NCBI GenBank assembly: GCA_949128115.1 | Contig: OX421963.1 | Coordinates: 53,749,306 to 53,813,305 of the forward strand | Source of the DNA: Anaspis maculata | Taxonomy: Eukaryota; Arthropoda; Insecta; Coleoptera; Scraptiidae | DNA length: 64,000 nt | Direction: 5' to 3' | Shown: positions 51,260 through 63,462 of the stretch, one piece after another | Numbering within the stretch: position 1 is the stretch's first letter | Layout of the letters: each line of letters starts with the position of its first letter | Program-made: the position numbers and the translations under genes | Notes under the pieces: model-generated | What the model was told of the DNA's origin: nothing | The model's input: only the letters and a program-made list of their open reading frames with translations | Databases searched by the model: none

Positions 51260-51542
51260 AAACCATCAAAGTTTGTTTTAAACATTTATATCAATGAAAG
51301 ATTTCAGTATTTCTGAAGTGTTCACATTTTAGAATTCGATTCGAGCGAACATACATTTTTTGACAGATCAATAACAAATCTGACGTCTCAACGACGACGT
51401 CTACATTGGCAGCATGACTGACAGCTGACAGCTACAGTGTACTTGACATTGACCTAACCTTACTTTTTTGTGAATGAAAATAAAGGCGTTTTCGAAGCCT
51501 TGAATTTCAATAGGATCTGTGATTTGTCATTATCTGGGAAAG
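51260..51542. promoter_or_regulatory. Putative bidirectional promoter, ZAD-ZNF / Mesh1
   Basis: The start codons of the ZAD zinc-finger gene (minus) and Mesh1 (plus) are 283 bp apart, head-to-head, with no visible transposon between them. No TATA box stands out. Co-regulation is an inference from spacing only. Confidence 0.5.
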
Positions 51543-52073
51543 ATGTCTGTGGAACTGATTATTAAATGCATAAATTTTGCTGCCGACAAACACAAAGATC
51601 AAAGACGCAAGAACCCAGAAAAGACGCCTTACATAAACCACCCCATCGGAGTTGCTTTTATCTTGACTGAGGAAGCTAACGTTAACGACATCACCGTCAT
51701 ACAAGCGGCACTCCTTCACGACACGGTCGAGGATACAGGTACAACTTTTGAAGAAATCGAAGCGGAATTCGGCCAAGCCGTTTGTGATGTTGTTAAAGAA
51801 GTCACCGATGACAAATCTTTACCCAAGCAAGTTCGAAAAGAGCTTCAGGTGGAACACGCCCCTGGAGCTTCACGTGAAGCTAAACTCGTCAAGCTAGCAG
51901 ACAAGTTGCACAATTTGCGTGACTTGGAGAGAATCACGCCAGATGGCTGGGCTCAAGAGAGAGTCGACCAGTACTTTGCATGGAGTAAAAGAGTGGTCGA
52001 CGGACTCAGAGGTACCAATGAAGTTATGGAGCAGAGACTCGATGAAATATTCAGTGCCAGAAACTTGGTTTAA
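51543..52073 (+). CDS. Mesh1: Mesh1 / HDDC3, metazoan SpoT-like HD hydrolase
   Basis: Manganese-dependent HD-domain hydrolase. The family removes the 3'-pyrophosphate from (p)ppGpp and is also reported to dephosphorylate NADPH to NADH. The single-exon 176-residue protein is the same size as the human and fly enzymes. Metal-ligand residues are present: H33 (INHPIGVA), H59-D60 (LLHDTVEDT) and D120 ([12 protein letters not shown]). The [14 protein letters not shown] and [10 protein letters not shown] blocks are also conserved. I chose the ATG at 51543 over the in-frame ATG at 51519 because the family starts about here and the extra eight residues have no counterpart. There is no synthetase domain, as expected for the animal enzyme. 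It lies head-to-head with the ZAD zinc-finger gene. The key residues suggest an intact enzyme. Confidence 0.97.
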   Translation: MSVELIIKCINFAADKHKDQRRKNPEKTPYINHPIGVAFILTEEANVNDITVIQAALLHDTVEDTGTTFEEIEAEFGQAVCDVVKEVTDDKSLPKQVRKELQVEHAPGASREAKLVKLADKLHNLRDLERITPDGWAQERVDQYFAWSKRVVDGLRGTNEVMEQRLDEIFSARNLV

Positions 52074-52078
52074 ATAAA
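52073..52078 (+). terminator. Probable Mesh1 poly(A) signal
   Basis: AATAAA overlaps the Mesh1 stop codon (TTTAAATAAAAA). If used, the 3' UTR is extremely short; other AT-rich candidates follow within 300 bp. Confidence 0.4.
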
Positions 52079-53445
52079 AATTGGCTTTATTAATATCAAT
52101 AATTGGATAGCGTCCTACCTAGTTATAGGTACCTGATGAACACCAATAACAGTATGAGTGAAATACTTTAGATTTGTAAGCCTAAAATACAATAATATTA
52201 TTACAAAACAAAAAAATTTGAAACAATGTGCTCAAGTTATCACAATAACAATTTCTAAAACTTTGTGGCATAGTTTTATGACTAGCAAAATGAAAATATT
52301 TAAGTATTTTTATGATATAATAAAATCAGAACATATTTTCCTTTTATATAATTTCCCAATCTGCTAAGGAGTTGTCTGAAGATCCATTGAATGAAGTGTC
52401 ATTTTTGGAATTTAGTTGAATATTTGTTAATTTCCATTCATTTGGAATGATGCGACACGCTGAAATAATTGAAAGAAAAATTATTGTGGTCTTTTTTAGC
52501 TATTTTGGTAGTGGGGATTTTTCATGTTTTAACCGAAAATTTATAACGAGCTGATAAATTTCTCCTCAAGTCGCCTATGATTCGCTACTACATAAATATG
52601 ATTTAGGGATGGGTTCAAAGATTTGCATTCACGCCAAGCAACGGCAAATTTCCAGACTGTTCCTTGCAGCAAAGATAGTCAAAAAAGCCCCTGACTTGGA
52701 ATTCATGAAATGTTGAAGTTTATATCGATTCAGAATTTCATCCTCGACCACGTACTCACAATCCCCAAAAATCCCAGTTGGAGAATTTTTTTCGGCGCTG
52801 TCAAAGTACGATTATCATTTTCTTGCAACCAGTTCGGAAATTGTATCCTCGTTTTTGTTTCATTGGAGCTATAGGTACCTACTGTTCGCTTTTGCCCGTA
52901 TTCATAGTCGTGACTTGAGGTCCACCTTGATACTTGAGTATAACTTCGACCAGAAACGCGTTTCATAATATGCCCGTATTCATAGTCGTTGTTAAGTGCA
53001 CCTTGTTCAAGTATCACTTTTTATCAAGCTGTAACTCAAGTACGAATTCTGTTCCATAGACTTAACTTTGGCTTTCCTCGAGGAATACTGTTTCACGGGA
53101 ATAGCCAAAAATATGTCCATGAAACAGAAATCGTACTTGAGTTACAGCTTGATTAAAAGTGATACTTGAACAAGGTGCTCTTGACAACGACTATGAATAC
53201 GGGCAATAGACGTAAAAGTTCTACTCAAGTATCACTTGAGAAATATTTGTTTTCCTTTTTTTTGCAATAATTTGAAAGGGAAAAAACTTTCTTGAACGAT
53301 TTTTTTTGCAGCTTTCACAATTGAAAAGTATAATTTTCTATCACCGGTCATACACAGGATGTGACAAAAAAAATTGTTTGTGCGACGCCTGTATTATTCG
53401 TTTAATCTAATGTGGTTTTTCATCCTGAACAAAAATATAAATACA
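52079..53445. other. Intergenic, Mesh1 3' flank
   Basis: Very AT-rich to about 52600. A lone element terminus (GCCCGTATTCATAGTCGT) is near 52895, followed by the MITE listed below. No gene seen. Confidence 0.45.
52972..53204. mobile_element. 233-bp hairpin MITE, GCCCGTATTCATAGTCGTTG ends
   Basis: Arms of about 80 bp (CACCTTGTTCAAGTATCACT / AGTGATACTTGAACAAGGTG) around a short loop. Confidence 0.8.
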
Positions 53446-53669
53446 GGGTGTTTCATTTTTCTCGTCAATATTTCGAGATGGTAGAGCATCGAGAAATAAG
53501 CACTTTCGTCAAAAAAAAAATGGGAAAAAAAAATAAAAATCACAACTTTCACAAATGTGACAAAAGTCAATATGACCGCGTGTAGATATGCATCAAATCA
53601 CTTTGTGTACAAAATTTGATCAAAATAGATAATATTTGTAATTATAAGAAAAAGCCATTTTCAAAACTC

Positions 53670-53850
53670 AATTTTGAAAGCCTCCATCTCCATTTATAAT
53701 ACGTATGGGTAGCTCATGACCTTGTATCCCGTACCAAGAAAAATCTCGACGGAATAATAAACAATTACAATAATAACAAATTAGTGTGACGCGGCATCGC
53801 CGCTGAATGCTGCATTTCAGAAGCCGGCCTGATCTCGGAAAGTTATCACA
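53670..53850. repeat. Direct repeat paired with 56130-56280
   Basis: GGGTAGCTCATG..CTTG and AAACAATTACAATAATAACA occur in the same order and orientation at 53686-53780 and 56143-56220, flanking the 53.9-55.95 kb palindrome. Confidence 0.7.
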
Positions 53851-53889
53851 TGCGATCAAGTACCCGTTCTTATCATTTTACAATAATAC

Positions 53890-55955
53890 ATATGCGGAGT
53901 TATAGTCCAGTCAATGAAGGGGGTCTAGAGGGAAATGCCGAGATCCCAATTTTTGACTTCAGGGCTGTGTTTGGACTTGTTAGGAGGTAAGCATACCAAA
54001 AGTCCCCAAACCTAGGGGGTGAGGGGGGTGCAGGGGGGCACGAAGAAGGTACCGGTTTTCGGTTTTTCGGTTATATCTCGAAAACGGTTGGCCCTAGTCC
54101 AGAAGTGATTGTGTAAAAATTGAAGCTGACAAAATTTCCTACAAGACTGATCTATTCATTTTTTCATATTATTTTTCCAGCCCTTCCAAGGGAAAGTTAT
54201 GTGATGATGCAGGATGCAGGAAAAACGTTCTGACACGATAGCTACCGAACCGGTAGTCTGGTCGACTTGAAGTTTGGTATACAGACAGAGTCTTGCTGTT
54301 AAATGAGCTGATTAGTTTTTGGCTTGTCATCTGTCAAACGGAAGTGTCACTATAAAAAAATGACAGAAGCTATATTTCACAAAACTTGACTTTCAAAATG
54401 CCGTTTGGAAGCCCATAAAAAACTGTATTCAGAACATTTGAAAATATCACCTTATTTGTCATCTGTCAAATATTGAAAAATGTCAAAGTTCAGAACTTTA
54501 CCATTCAATCATTCAAAATCTATCCGATGGATTGGGACCAAATTTGGCAAGAAGCAACAAAACATAAGAGTCAAATTAAGTCTGCAGTTGCAGCTGTCCA
54601 CCATATTCCCGTCCGGCGTTGTGAATTTTCAAAATTTCTCCTAGCCGTTGCCACTCGAGAGGGCCTCTCACCCGGATTTCAACCAGGATGACTCGCTTTT
54701 GATGAAGGACTCCACTCAAAAATTCATTCCTGCTAGAGGATCGACTTTTTCCAAAAAATTTCAACTGATATCGGAAGTAAATTGAACTGGGCGTCGTGTA
54801 GATCTATTTTCAAAATCAACACAGCTTCGGTTTTCCGACGGTAATTTTTTCAATATGAAATTAGCACATTCCGTGAATTTGAAAAAACTGAAGTTCAATC
54901 TTCAACATGCGGTAAGCTCCACGAAATATTCATTTTAGGTGGAGACATGCTGCAAATGAAAGTTGGAGAAAAGATTGAATTAATTTTTGGAGGAGAAATT
55001 TTGAAAATTGGACCCACTGTGTTCGAGTTTCCTTCTCTGGAAAGACTGCAAATTTTCCAACTTCTTATTCCGTGAACACATTTCCACCATTTGTTTTTGA
55101 AGAACAGATAACTGGTTTTTGAACATTTTCCAACAATTTTTCTCCAATTTCCCGGAAATTTTCCTGCTGAAATATAAAACCGGCCTCGGTTATCGAGACC
55201 GGACTTGGATGATGGAGCTTAAAGTGAAGCCTAATTGACGATTTCCACAATAAGATGATTTGAAAAAAATGGATTTTTTTTAATACAATTACTTATTAAC
55301 TATAGGTATAACTTTCTCTCCACGTATTACGGTGTAAATACACCACAATATAACATTTCTACAACGGTATTATCATCGTCTTTAAAATATAACGCGAGAA
55401 AGTGCAATACACCATTTTGTGTCATATGTCTCGAAGTTTTCAAATTGCTCTAACTTTTGATCACATCAGGATAATATATTAAATAATATACTCATTTTAA
55501 AGGAAATTTATTGCTCTACCACTTCTTCCCAAACTACTTTTTTCTCAAATGAGCGGTAAAGAAGTTACGAGGCAACATTTACAAAAAAACGTGTTCCAAA
55601 ACACAGAAAATTTGAAAATTTTGAAACTTTGCGATTTTTAAGAGCGTATTGCTTAAAAAATATAACATATATGAAAAAAATTGAAGGATCATTTTTGTAG
55701 GAAATTTTGTCAGCTTCAATTTTTATACGACCACTTTTTGACCAGGACCAACCGTTTTTGAGATATCGGCGAAAAACAAAAGACCGGTACCTTCTTCGTG
55801 CCCCCCTGTACCCCCCTCACCCCCTAGGTCCAGGGACTTTTGGTATGTTTACCTCCTAACAAGTCCAAACACTGCCCTGAAGCCAAAAATTGGGATCTCA
55901 GCATTTCCTTCTAGACCCCCTTTTTGGCGTTCATTGCCAGGACTATTATATTTAG
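53890..55955. repeat. Palindromic element split by another repeat
   Basis: Outer arms ~53895-54170 and ~55665-55955 are inverted copies (GTCCAAACACTGCCCTGAAG type, CACGAAGAAGGTACCGGT / ACCGGTACCTTCTTCGTG). Between them, 54230-55230 carries a different dispersed family shared with 46.07-48.13 kb, so the palindrome appears to host a later insertion. Confidence 0.75.
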
Positions 55956-57150
55956 AGGAGAATTTGAATTTAATCTTAATGAAAATTCCACATCAGTGCG
56001 AGGAACCAGTCAATAGTCATGAATTTTTGAAAATGACTCCGAAGCTACGGCTCGGCCGCAAAAGATTATTCGTTGCTTGCTGGTGCTTGATATCCTTTTC
56101 TCCGAACAAAATGGAATCCAATACAGAAAATATTTCAACTTGAATGGGTAGCTCATGGCCTTGGTACGCGAACCAAGAAAAATCTTTCCGAAATAATCAT
56201 AAACAATTACAATAATAACATTTTGGTGTAAGGCGGCTTCGCCGATTAAGTGCTGGAATTCGCATTTAGATGTTGAAAGTTACGATATGCGGGTAGCTAC
56301 ATGTTTTTATGAAAATGCATCCCTACATGTACGGGAATGTATTTAGAGAACAGTTTGAACTTTCTTTTGACAAAAACTCCACCTCGATACGACCTTCGGG
56401 TCAATTGTTATGAATTTTTGAAAACGACCGCAAAACTACGGCTCGGCGCATATACGCGCCCCTACAAATTTAAAATCAGACGTGCCATTAACACTATTTA
56501 ACATTTTGAAATAGGCATTACTAGGTACCTGAAGGATAATGGCACTCAAACTATGAAACATGTTTGCTCAATAACAAAAAAAAAAAGTAGGTAGGAATCA
56601 CTAAAAATCATGTGACAGACTACCATTTTCTCGGTTTTTCGATAAAAAAAGAATTGTTCCGATTCAAAAATAAACCCGATATTCGTGTTCAGGAGGTCGA
56701 AATCAGTAGGAAAACATTCTTTTATAAGTAAGAGAATGACGCTTATGTGGCCGGTTCATCTGTCTGTTTGTCTGTCTGTCTGTTTGTCTGTCTGTCCGTG
56801 TAGAAACTAGGATGATGTACTCCTTCTCGAGAATTGAAGCAAGAGCCTTGGAACTTTTTCCGATGGATAGCTGATGTCCCCCAAGGGTGGCCAATGGGCA
56901 CTATTTTTGTTATCCATACATCGTTATCATTATTATCAAAAGACAGAGATCTCCTGTGCACTTCGAAGAAGTTGAACTTCTCTTCGAGAAATAAAGCTAC
57001 AGCCCTTAAAAATTGAACTTTATCCGATGGATAGCTTAGGTCCTCAAGGACCAAATAGGCAGATTGGCTTTCATAATTCCGCCGCCATCTTGGCTGCCAT
57101 ATTGAAATCTCCTATTAGTGGAACGATTGTCATGAAACTTGAAACTTATC
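55956..57150. other. Intergenic, no gene seen
   Basis: Contains the second copy of the direct repeat above, a (GTCT)n tract at about 56758-56800, and at 57080-57150 one unit of the ~115-bp repeat family. Confidence 0.45.
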
Positions 57151-57151
57151 C

Positions 57152-58628
57152 TTTAGTGGGAGCGGTACGCAAAAGCATACCGCATTTTGGAGTGCAGTAA
57201 CGAGATTTTGCATGGGCGTACTTTATACCAAGACAAGCGATTTGACCCGCAGCACTCGATATTTCGTCCCTTAGGGGGCCAATGGGGGCCCTCCAAATTT
57301 TCAAGATGCAAGAACTTTCACAAAATGATCATTGAGTATCGTCATGTATGTCATAAGTGAAGCTTACGGGTCTATTGAAAATGTTTTCATCAAATGTCGT
57401 CGTGTCCGATTCATTCTTGACATTTGAAAAAAAAATTCTTTCGCAAAGGTCAAAAAAACTGTTTTTATTTTTTCTGCTGTGCAGGAAACAATAAATTCAT
57501 ATGTTTTGTTGCGTTCCCAACTAAATCGCGTTCCGTAAGCCCAAATATGAAGACAATTTTTTCGCAATATCATTTTCCCAAGAAGAGGTGACCTCTTCAG
57601 TACACTTTTTTCAACAGCATTTTTTTCAATGTTCCTAGTGGATAAGACTGTCAATTCTCGCTGATATGAGAAGCTTGAACTCTTTTCTTAGTAATTTCCA
57701 TGCAACATGGCTTCAAAACATACAAGAGAGCCCTAAAACTTTTTTTTTCTGCTGGGCCGTCAAATTTTTGGCATGTTGATTTTGTAGTAGGGGAGACGCG
57801 CAAATAAATAAGATCTAGTCTAGGCGAATAAGTTCTACCGGAAAATATACCTACTTACACCTAACGACTCTGCGTTTTGTTGTACTGCAATAAAACACGT
57901 CATGGAAGAATATTTTCTGTTAAACCAAATCGCCCGTGCCTGCAGCCTGGATTGAATACTGGTCCGCGTCTCTCCTACTATAAAATCAAAATATCGTAAG
58001 TTGGACGGCCCAGCAGAAAAAAAATCTTTTTGGGCTCCCTTGGTCGTTTTAGAGTCATGTTGCTTTGCAACCACCAGAAAAAGAGTTCGAGGTCTCCATT
58101 CCTGCAAAAATTACGAGTGATATCCAGTGGGGACATAGAAAGAAATGCTCTTGGAAAAGAGGTACTGAAGAGGTCACCACTTCTTTGAAAAATACCATTA
58201 CAAGAAAAATTTCTCTATAATTAGGTTCAGGGAATGCGATTCAGTTGGAAACGCAACAGAACATATGAATTTATCGTCTCCTTGCATAGAAGAAAAAATA
58301 AAAACAGTTTTTTTGACCTCTGCCAAAGAAATTTTTTTTCAAGTGTGAAGAATGAATAGGACACAACGACAATTGATGGAAATATTTTCAATAGACCCGT
58401 AAGCTTCACTTATGACATACATGACGATACTCAATGATCGTCATGTGAAAGTTCTTGCATCTTGAAAATTTGGAGGGCCCCCATTGCCCCCCTAAGGGAC
58501 AAAATATCGAGTGCTGCGGGTCAAATCGCTTGTCTTGGTATAAAGTATGCCCATACCAAATCTCGTTACTGCACTCCAAAATGCAGTATCGATGTGTTTT
58601 TAGGTGTGTACCGCGCTTGCACTACTTG
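57152..58628. mobile_element. ~1.48-kb hairpin element inserted in a 115-bp repeat unit
   Basis: Arms from about 57180 inward are inverted copies (GCGATTTGACCCGCAGCACT / AGTGCTGCGGGTCAAATCGC; GAAGCTTACGGGTCTATTGA / TCAATAGACCCGTAAGCTTC); centre near 57900. Its flanks (AACTTATCC.. and ..GTCTAGTACGATCATTC) join to restore one unit of the tandem family seen intact at 61020-61080, so both borders are fixed to within a few bases. Confidence 0.8.
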
Positions 58629-58665
58629 TCTAGTACGATCATTCGTATTTTCAAGCTGAATAGTA

Positions 58666-60186
58666 GGCCAGGCGGTAGGTCATTCTGGATAGAAAAAATT
58701 CCGACCAAAGCTTTTATGGTGTCAAACTCTTCGTAAGGTCAGTAGGTATCTACCACTGAGTTTCCGCCCAAAAACGAGTTGTGCTGATTCCTCCACATCT
58801 GCCCAAAGGTAAAAAATGTCTTGAAGGTGCAAAAAGACCTGTAAAACCCCGTACTTTTTCATTTTATTTACCTCAATGCAAACGTACAACTCTAACGCAA
58901 ACATTGGAAGCATTTGTCATCATCTCTGTGCCAGTCTTACTGTTGAAAAAAAAAAGATTTCTTTGTGCGGGTCAGATAAATCACATTTAATTGTTTTTCC
59001 ACACAAGAAAACGATGGAGCAACATGTATTTTGGATGCTTTCTAATAACTTGTACTTACTGAACCCATTCATGGCGTTAAAATTTCAATAACAGCATTTT
59101 TGAAGATGTTGCCCGCTAAGAAGTGGATAATTTTTACCCGCCTGTTCAGCAGTAGTTTTTTCAATTTTACCAAACACCGTTCTCGATAATTTTATAGGGA
59201 ATGACAAGTTGGAACTGTTTTCTAATGATATTATATCTGGCTTAACTGCGGCACGCTTTTTGAAAGTGTAGGAAACTGATTTCTTTCGAGCGGTTCTATT
59301 TTACCCGCGTGCGGCCATGCCTACTTGACATAGACCGGACTGATTACACAAGCTTGGAAATGTACTCTCTTCCAGCTTTGAAACACGACCATTAATGATA
59401 AAATATTGTATGATTTCTTCATGAATCAATGTACAAAGTCTCAATAATAATGGTCGCGTTTTAAAGCTGGAAAACAGTACATTTCCAAGCTCGTGTAATC
59501 AGTCCGGTCTATGTTAAGTAGGCACGGCCGCACACGGGTGAAACAGGACCTCTCGAAAAGAAAACAGTTTTTTCGACTTTCAAGTGTGTGTCGCGGTTAA
59601 GCCAGGCACGATATCGTTAGAGAAGAGTTTGAGCTTTTCATTCCTTATAAAACTTCCGGAAACGGTGTTTGGTAAAATTGGAAAAATTGCTGCTGAACAG
59701 GCGGGTGAAAATTATTAACTTTTTTTGCTGGCAACATCTTCAAAAATGCTGTTATTGAAATTCTAGTGCCATAGATGGGCTCAGTGAGTACAAGTTATCA
59801 GAAAACATCCAAAATACATGTTGCTCCATCGTTTTCTTGTGTGAAAAAAACAATTAAATGTGATTTATCTGATCCGCACAAAAAATCTTTTTTTTCAACA
59901 GTAAGACTGGCACAGAGATGATGACAGATGCTTCCAATGTTTGCGTAAGAGTTGTACGTTTGCATTTAGGCAAATATAACAAAAAAGTAGGAAGGTTTAA
60001 CAGGTCTTTTTGCACTTTCGAGGCATCCTTTACCTTCGCGCAGATGTGGAGGAATCAGCACAACTCGTTTTTGGGCGGAAACTCAGTGGTAGATGACTAC
60101 CGACCTTACGAAGAGTTTGACACCATAAAAGCTTTGGTCGGAGTTTTTTCCAGATTGTAGTGATTTTACCGACATACCGCCTGGCC
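58666..60186. mobile_element. 1,521-bp hairpin element, GGCCAGGCGGTA ends, TA duplication
   Basis: Starts GGCCAGGCGGTA, ends TACCGCCTGGCC, TA on both sides. Almost the entire length is inverted about 59420 (TCATCTCTGTGCCAGTCTTA / TAAGACTGGCACAGAGATGA; GATTACACAAGCTTGG / CCAAGCTCGTGTAATC). No transposase. A diverged relative is in PAN3 intron 9. Confidence 0.85.
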
Positions 60187-60740
60187 TATAGGTCCCTTCG
60201 TTTCGTTTTTTTTTTTAGTGCGCATGTCTGGTGCGAATTTCATAGTTTCGTACACCGATATTGAAAATTAATACTAAAAAATATTGTAGGGCACCTAAAA
60301 TTTCACAAATAATTTGGTTGAATGTTAGATACCATTTTTTATATTCAAAGGAAATGTTTCATTGAAATTCAGTTCAATGATCATTTGTGAAAGTTCAGGA
60401 ACAACGAAAATGGCAACAGCGCTCAAGACAACAAGACATCGGCGCCAACTGCCACTTGTGATAATTATGAACACACTTCTCGTTTCTACCTGGCCTACGT
60501 TTCATTTGCTCATGTTTTGACGAAAGAACACAACTTGTTGAAAATGGCTGTACCGAGAAGGAAGTTCAAAGAAGCTACGAAGAGATGCATTTACGGTATG
60601 TGTAAAAGTGACAGCCAGGAACCAGTAGTTGGTCAGGCGGCTAGACAGAGCATGCAACGTTGCCATTCAACTGACAGGTGTACGAATGTTTTCAAAATTT
60701 GGAGCCTTCAAGCATGCGCACCTGCCCAAACGAAGTAGCC
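60187..60740. other. Intergenic, no gene seen
   Basis: No repeat structure or convincing ORF. Confidence 0.35.
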
Positions 60741-61125
60741 TATTTTATGATTCTGCCGCCATCTTGGCTGCCATATTGAAATTTATTATTAGTGTAACAA
60801 TTTTCATGAAACTTGGAACTGACCTTTGTCTCGTATGATCATTTTTATTTTCAAGCCAAATTTCATGATTTCGCCACCATCTTCGCCGCCATATTGAAAT
60901 CTCGTACAAGTGGAAGGATTTTCATGAAACTTGAAAGTTACCCTTGTCTCGGATGATCATTCTTATTTTCAAGCTGAGTTTCATGATTTCGCCGCCATAT
61001 TAAAATCTCTTATTAGTGGAACGATTTTCATGAAACTTGGAACTTACCCTTGTCTAGTACGATCATTCTGATTTTCAAGCCGAATTTCATCATTCTGCCG
61101 AAATTTTGGCCGCCATATTGAAATT
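60741..61125. repeat. ~115-bp tandem repeat, 3-4 units
   Basis: Unit words TTCATGATT(T)CGCC, GCCGCCATATTGAAAT, ATTTTCATGAAACTTG and GATCATTCTTATTTTCAAGC recur in order with a spacing of about 115 bp; one unit is shorter. The same family appears at 34.15-34.45, 39.05, 57.1 and 58.63 kb. Confidence 0.85.
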
Positions 61126-61234
61126 GTTTGCCCAAATAACGGTAGAGTAGAACCCTACAGTGACTTACTACATCTTGCGTTCACTAATCCTTCAAAAAGG
61201 AAGTGCGCTACTGAGCCTCATGCCCATGAGGCAT

Positions 61235-62430
61235 ATTCGCTTGTTTCAAAATGGTGTACCTTTGGATTGTCTCAACCGATTCCGATTTTGTCTTCACGGT
61301 TGCTTAGATACATCTTTCAGCAATCTACTCTGTTGGCAAGAATTCTCAGTTTGTTTCAATTACATTCGTTAGAGGGTGGAATGTAAGGCATTGCAAAATT
61401 GTGCTTAGTTCAATAGAATTTTTTTTCAAATTCAAACGATATAATCATGAAGCCTGATGTCTTGTCTCAAAATGATTCAAGAATTTTCCAGATCAGAAGT
61501 TCAACAATGATATATTTTTTTATAAAAGTTGCATTTTAGACATCTTTCAAAAATAAGAAATTGAGGTTATATTTTTGAAACATGTTCAAACTAAAATTTT
61601 AGAATGTGTTTCTGAACCAACAAAACATCTACATATTCAATTTGAGGTCCATACGTCAAAAATTCCGATATTGATACGATGCAATAAGTGCATTCTTTAA
61701 AGGCGGATTTCAACCAAAATCACGTAAGTTAATTAGACGCCTATAACTACCATGGCTGCATACCAAATTTCAGCTCAATTGGATGTACCATGTACCGTTT
61801 GGGAGTTATCATGGTCGATTACACAGAAGTTAGACACACAGACAGGCAGACAGACCCACTTTGATCTGGAAATGGTATAAATAAATCGATTAGATGGACC
61901 TTAAGAAAATAGTTTTTCTTCGAAATCCGAAATTGCGAGTTCACAATATTTTTCTTTTCATTCAAGAACACGAACCGGGAAAGTAAAACGGAGGTTTCTG
62001 AGGGCGCAGCTGTTAATAACTTCTCAAGCAACAAGTATGCAAAATTACAGGTTCTTACCATGAAAAATACGATTTTATTGCCAACCGAAATGACTAAAAT
62101 GGAACTTTTACAAAAAAAAATCATGTCATCATTGTTGCACTTCTGATCTGGAAAATTCAAAAGTCGTTTCGAGATAGGACATCAGGCTTCATGATTATGT
62201 CATTAGAATTTGAAACAAAAATTGTTCACAAAAATGGGGATCTATTTAACTAAGCACAATTTTGCAATGCTTCACATTCCACCCTGTAACGAATGTAACT
62301 GAAATAAGTCAAAAAATCTCGCCAACCAAGTAGATTGCTGGAAGATGTATCTAATCAACCGTGAAAACAAAATCGGAATCCGTTGAGACAATCCAAACTT
62401 ATACCGTTTTTAAAAGAGGCAAAATTTTCG
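61235..62430. repeat. ~1.2-kb palindrome with AGGGTGGAATG inner element
   Basis: Outer arms: CCGATTCCGATTTTGTCTTC / AAACAAAATCGGAATCCG, and TTACATTCGTTA / TAACGAATGTAA. Inside, 61373-62287 begins AGGGTGGAATGTAAGGCATT and ends with the inverse ...CATTCCACCCTG. The centre near 61830 contains ACAGACAGGCAGACAG. Confidence 0.8.
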
Positions 62431-63337
62431 ATACCGACATTTCAAATGTTGAGCAGTTTAGTAGGATAACAGCCTAAACAAATTCAAAACTGACTGAAAC
62501 ACAGTCATATAATATGATTCGACATTGAATTCTTAGTTAGAACATAGAGTTTTAGTCAGTTTTGAACTTGTTTAAACTGTTTTCATACTATTTAGTTTAG
62601 TCTGGCGATGCTCAGCGTTCTCCCCAACGCCAACGGGCGTAGTAGGCATCGCAATTCGACTGACCGAAGAAAAAATGATTTGTGTACTCTCCATGGGCGG
62701 TTTAGGACTGATTTTCTCGACAAAATGTTTTAAAAATAGTTCAGTCTATTCACCCCTGATGATTATTTCAATAACTTCCGGTTGGACATTATTAAAAAAA
62801 GTACGTCTGAACTGGATGTTGAAAAATACCTACTTCTTAGCCTTCTAGCCAAAAATTGAAAATTAAGAAAAATTTACTCAATTATAGAATTTCTGGAATG
62901 CCAAATAGAAGGTAAGGATACAAAACATACTAACTTCGCGTCCTCTTGTACGTATAAAAAAATAAAAAGTGATTTCTCTGACCTCCTGAAGACATTATTT
63001 TTTCAAGCATGAAGGATGAAAGGGACAATGAAATGACAATGAAAGGGGAAATTCACAATGGAGTCACATCATTTGGTAGGAGTTCTTGGACCATCAACTT
63101 GACAGGCTCCTCCTGCGGCCCCCTAATGGGAAGTTTCTGTGCTTCCCCTTCTAATATTGTTCGAAAGGCCTTATAGAACACTAATGCAAAGGGAATTTTC
63201 TGTATCAGTGAATGCCATATAGTACCATTTTTTAATTTGTACCGACCTCACTATATCGATCCAATGTATTGAATATCGACAGGATCAAAAGAAACAACTG
63301 ATCAAAAAACATAAGCCACCCTGTAACTTCGAAACAG
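62431..63337. other. Intergenic or intronic, no gene seen
   Basis: AT-rich. One GC-rich patch at about 62605-62660 (GGCGATGCTCAGCGTTCTCC) I cannot assign; it does not fold as a tRNA by eye. Probably intron of the gene whose exon starts at 64000 on the minus strand. Confidence 0.35.
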
Positions 63338-63462
63338 ACGACCAGAGGAAAAACTTCAACTCCAGATTCTGATTTGCCTCAAGAAGCTCAACCTGCTTAC
63401 ACGTAAGCTATGTTAGTTTGCCACCATGTATAAAAATATTCTCAAAACAAGACAACACATAC

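Noticed and set aside
62605..62660. GC-rich patch considered as a tRNA or structured RNA
   Set aside because: No cloverleaf or box B could be found by eye.
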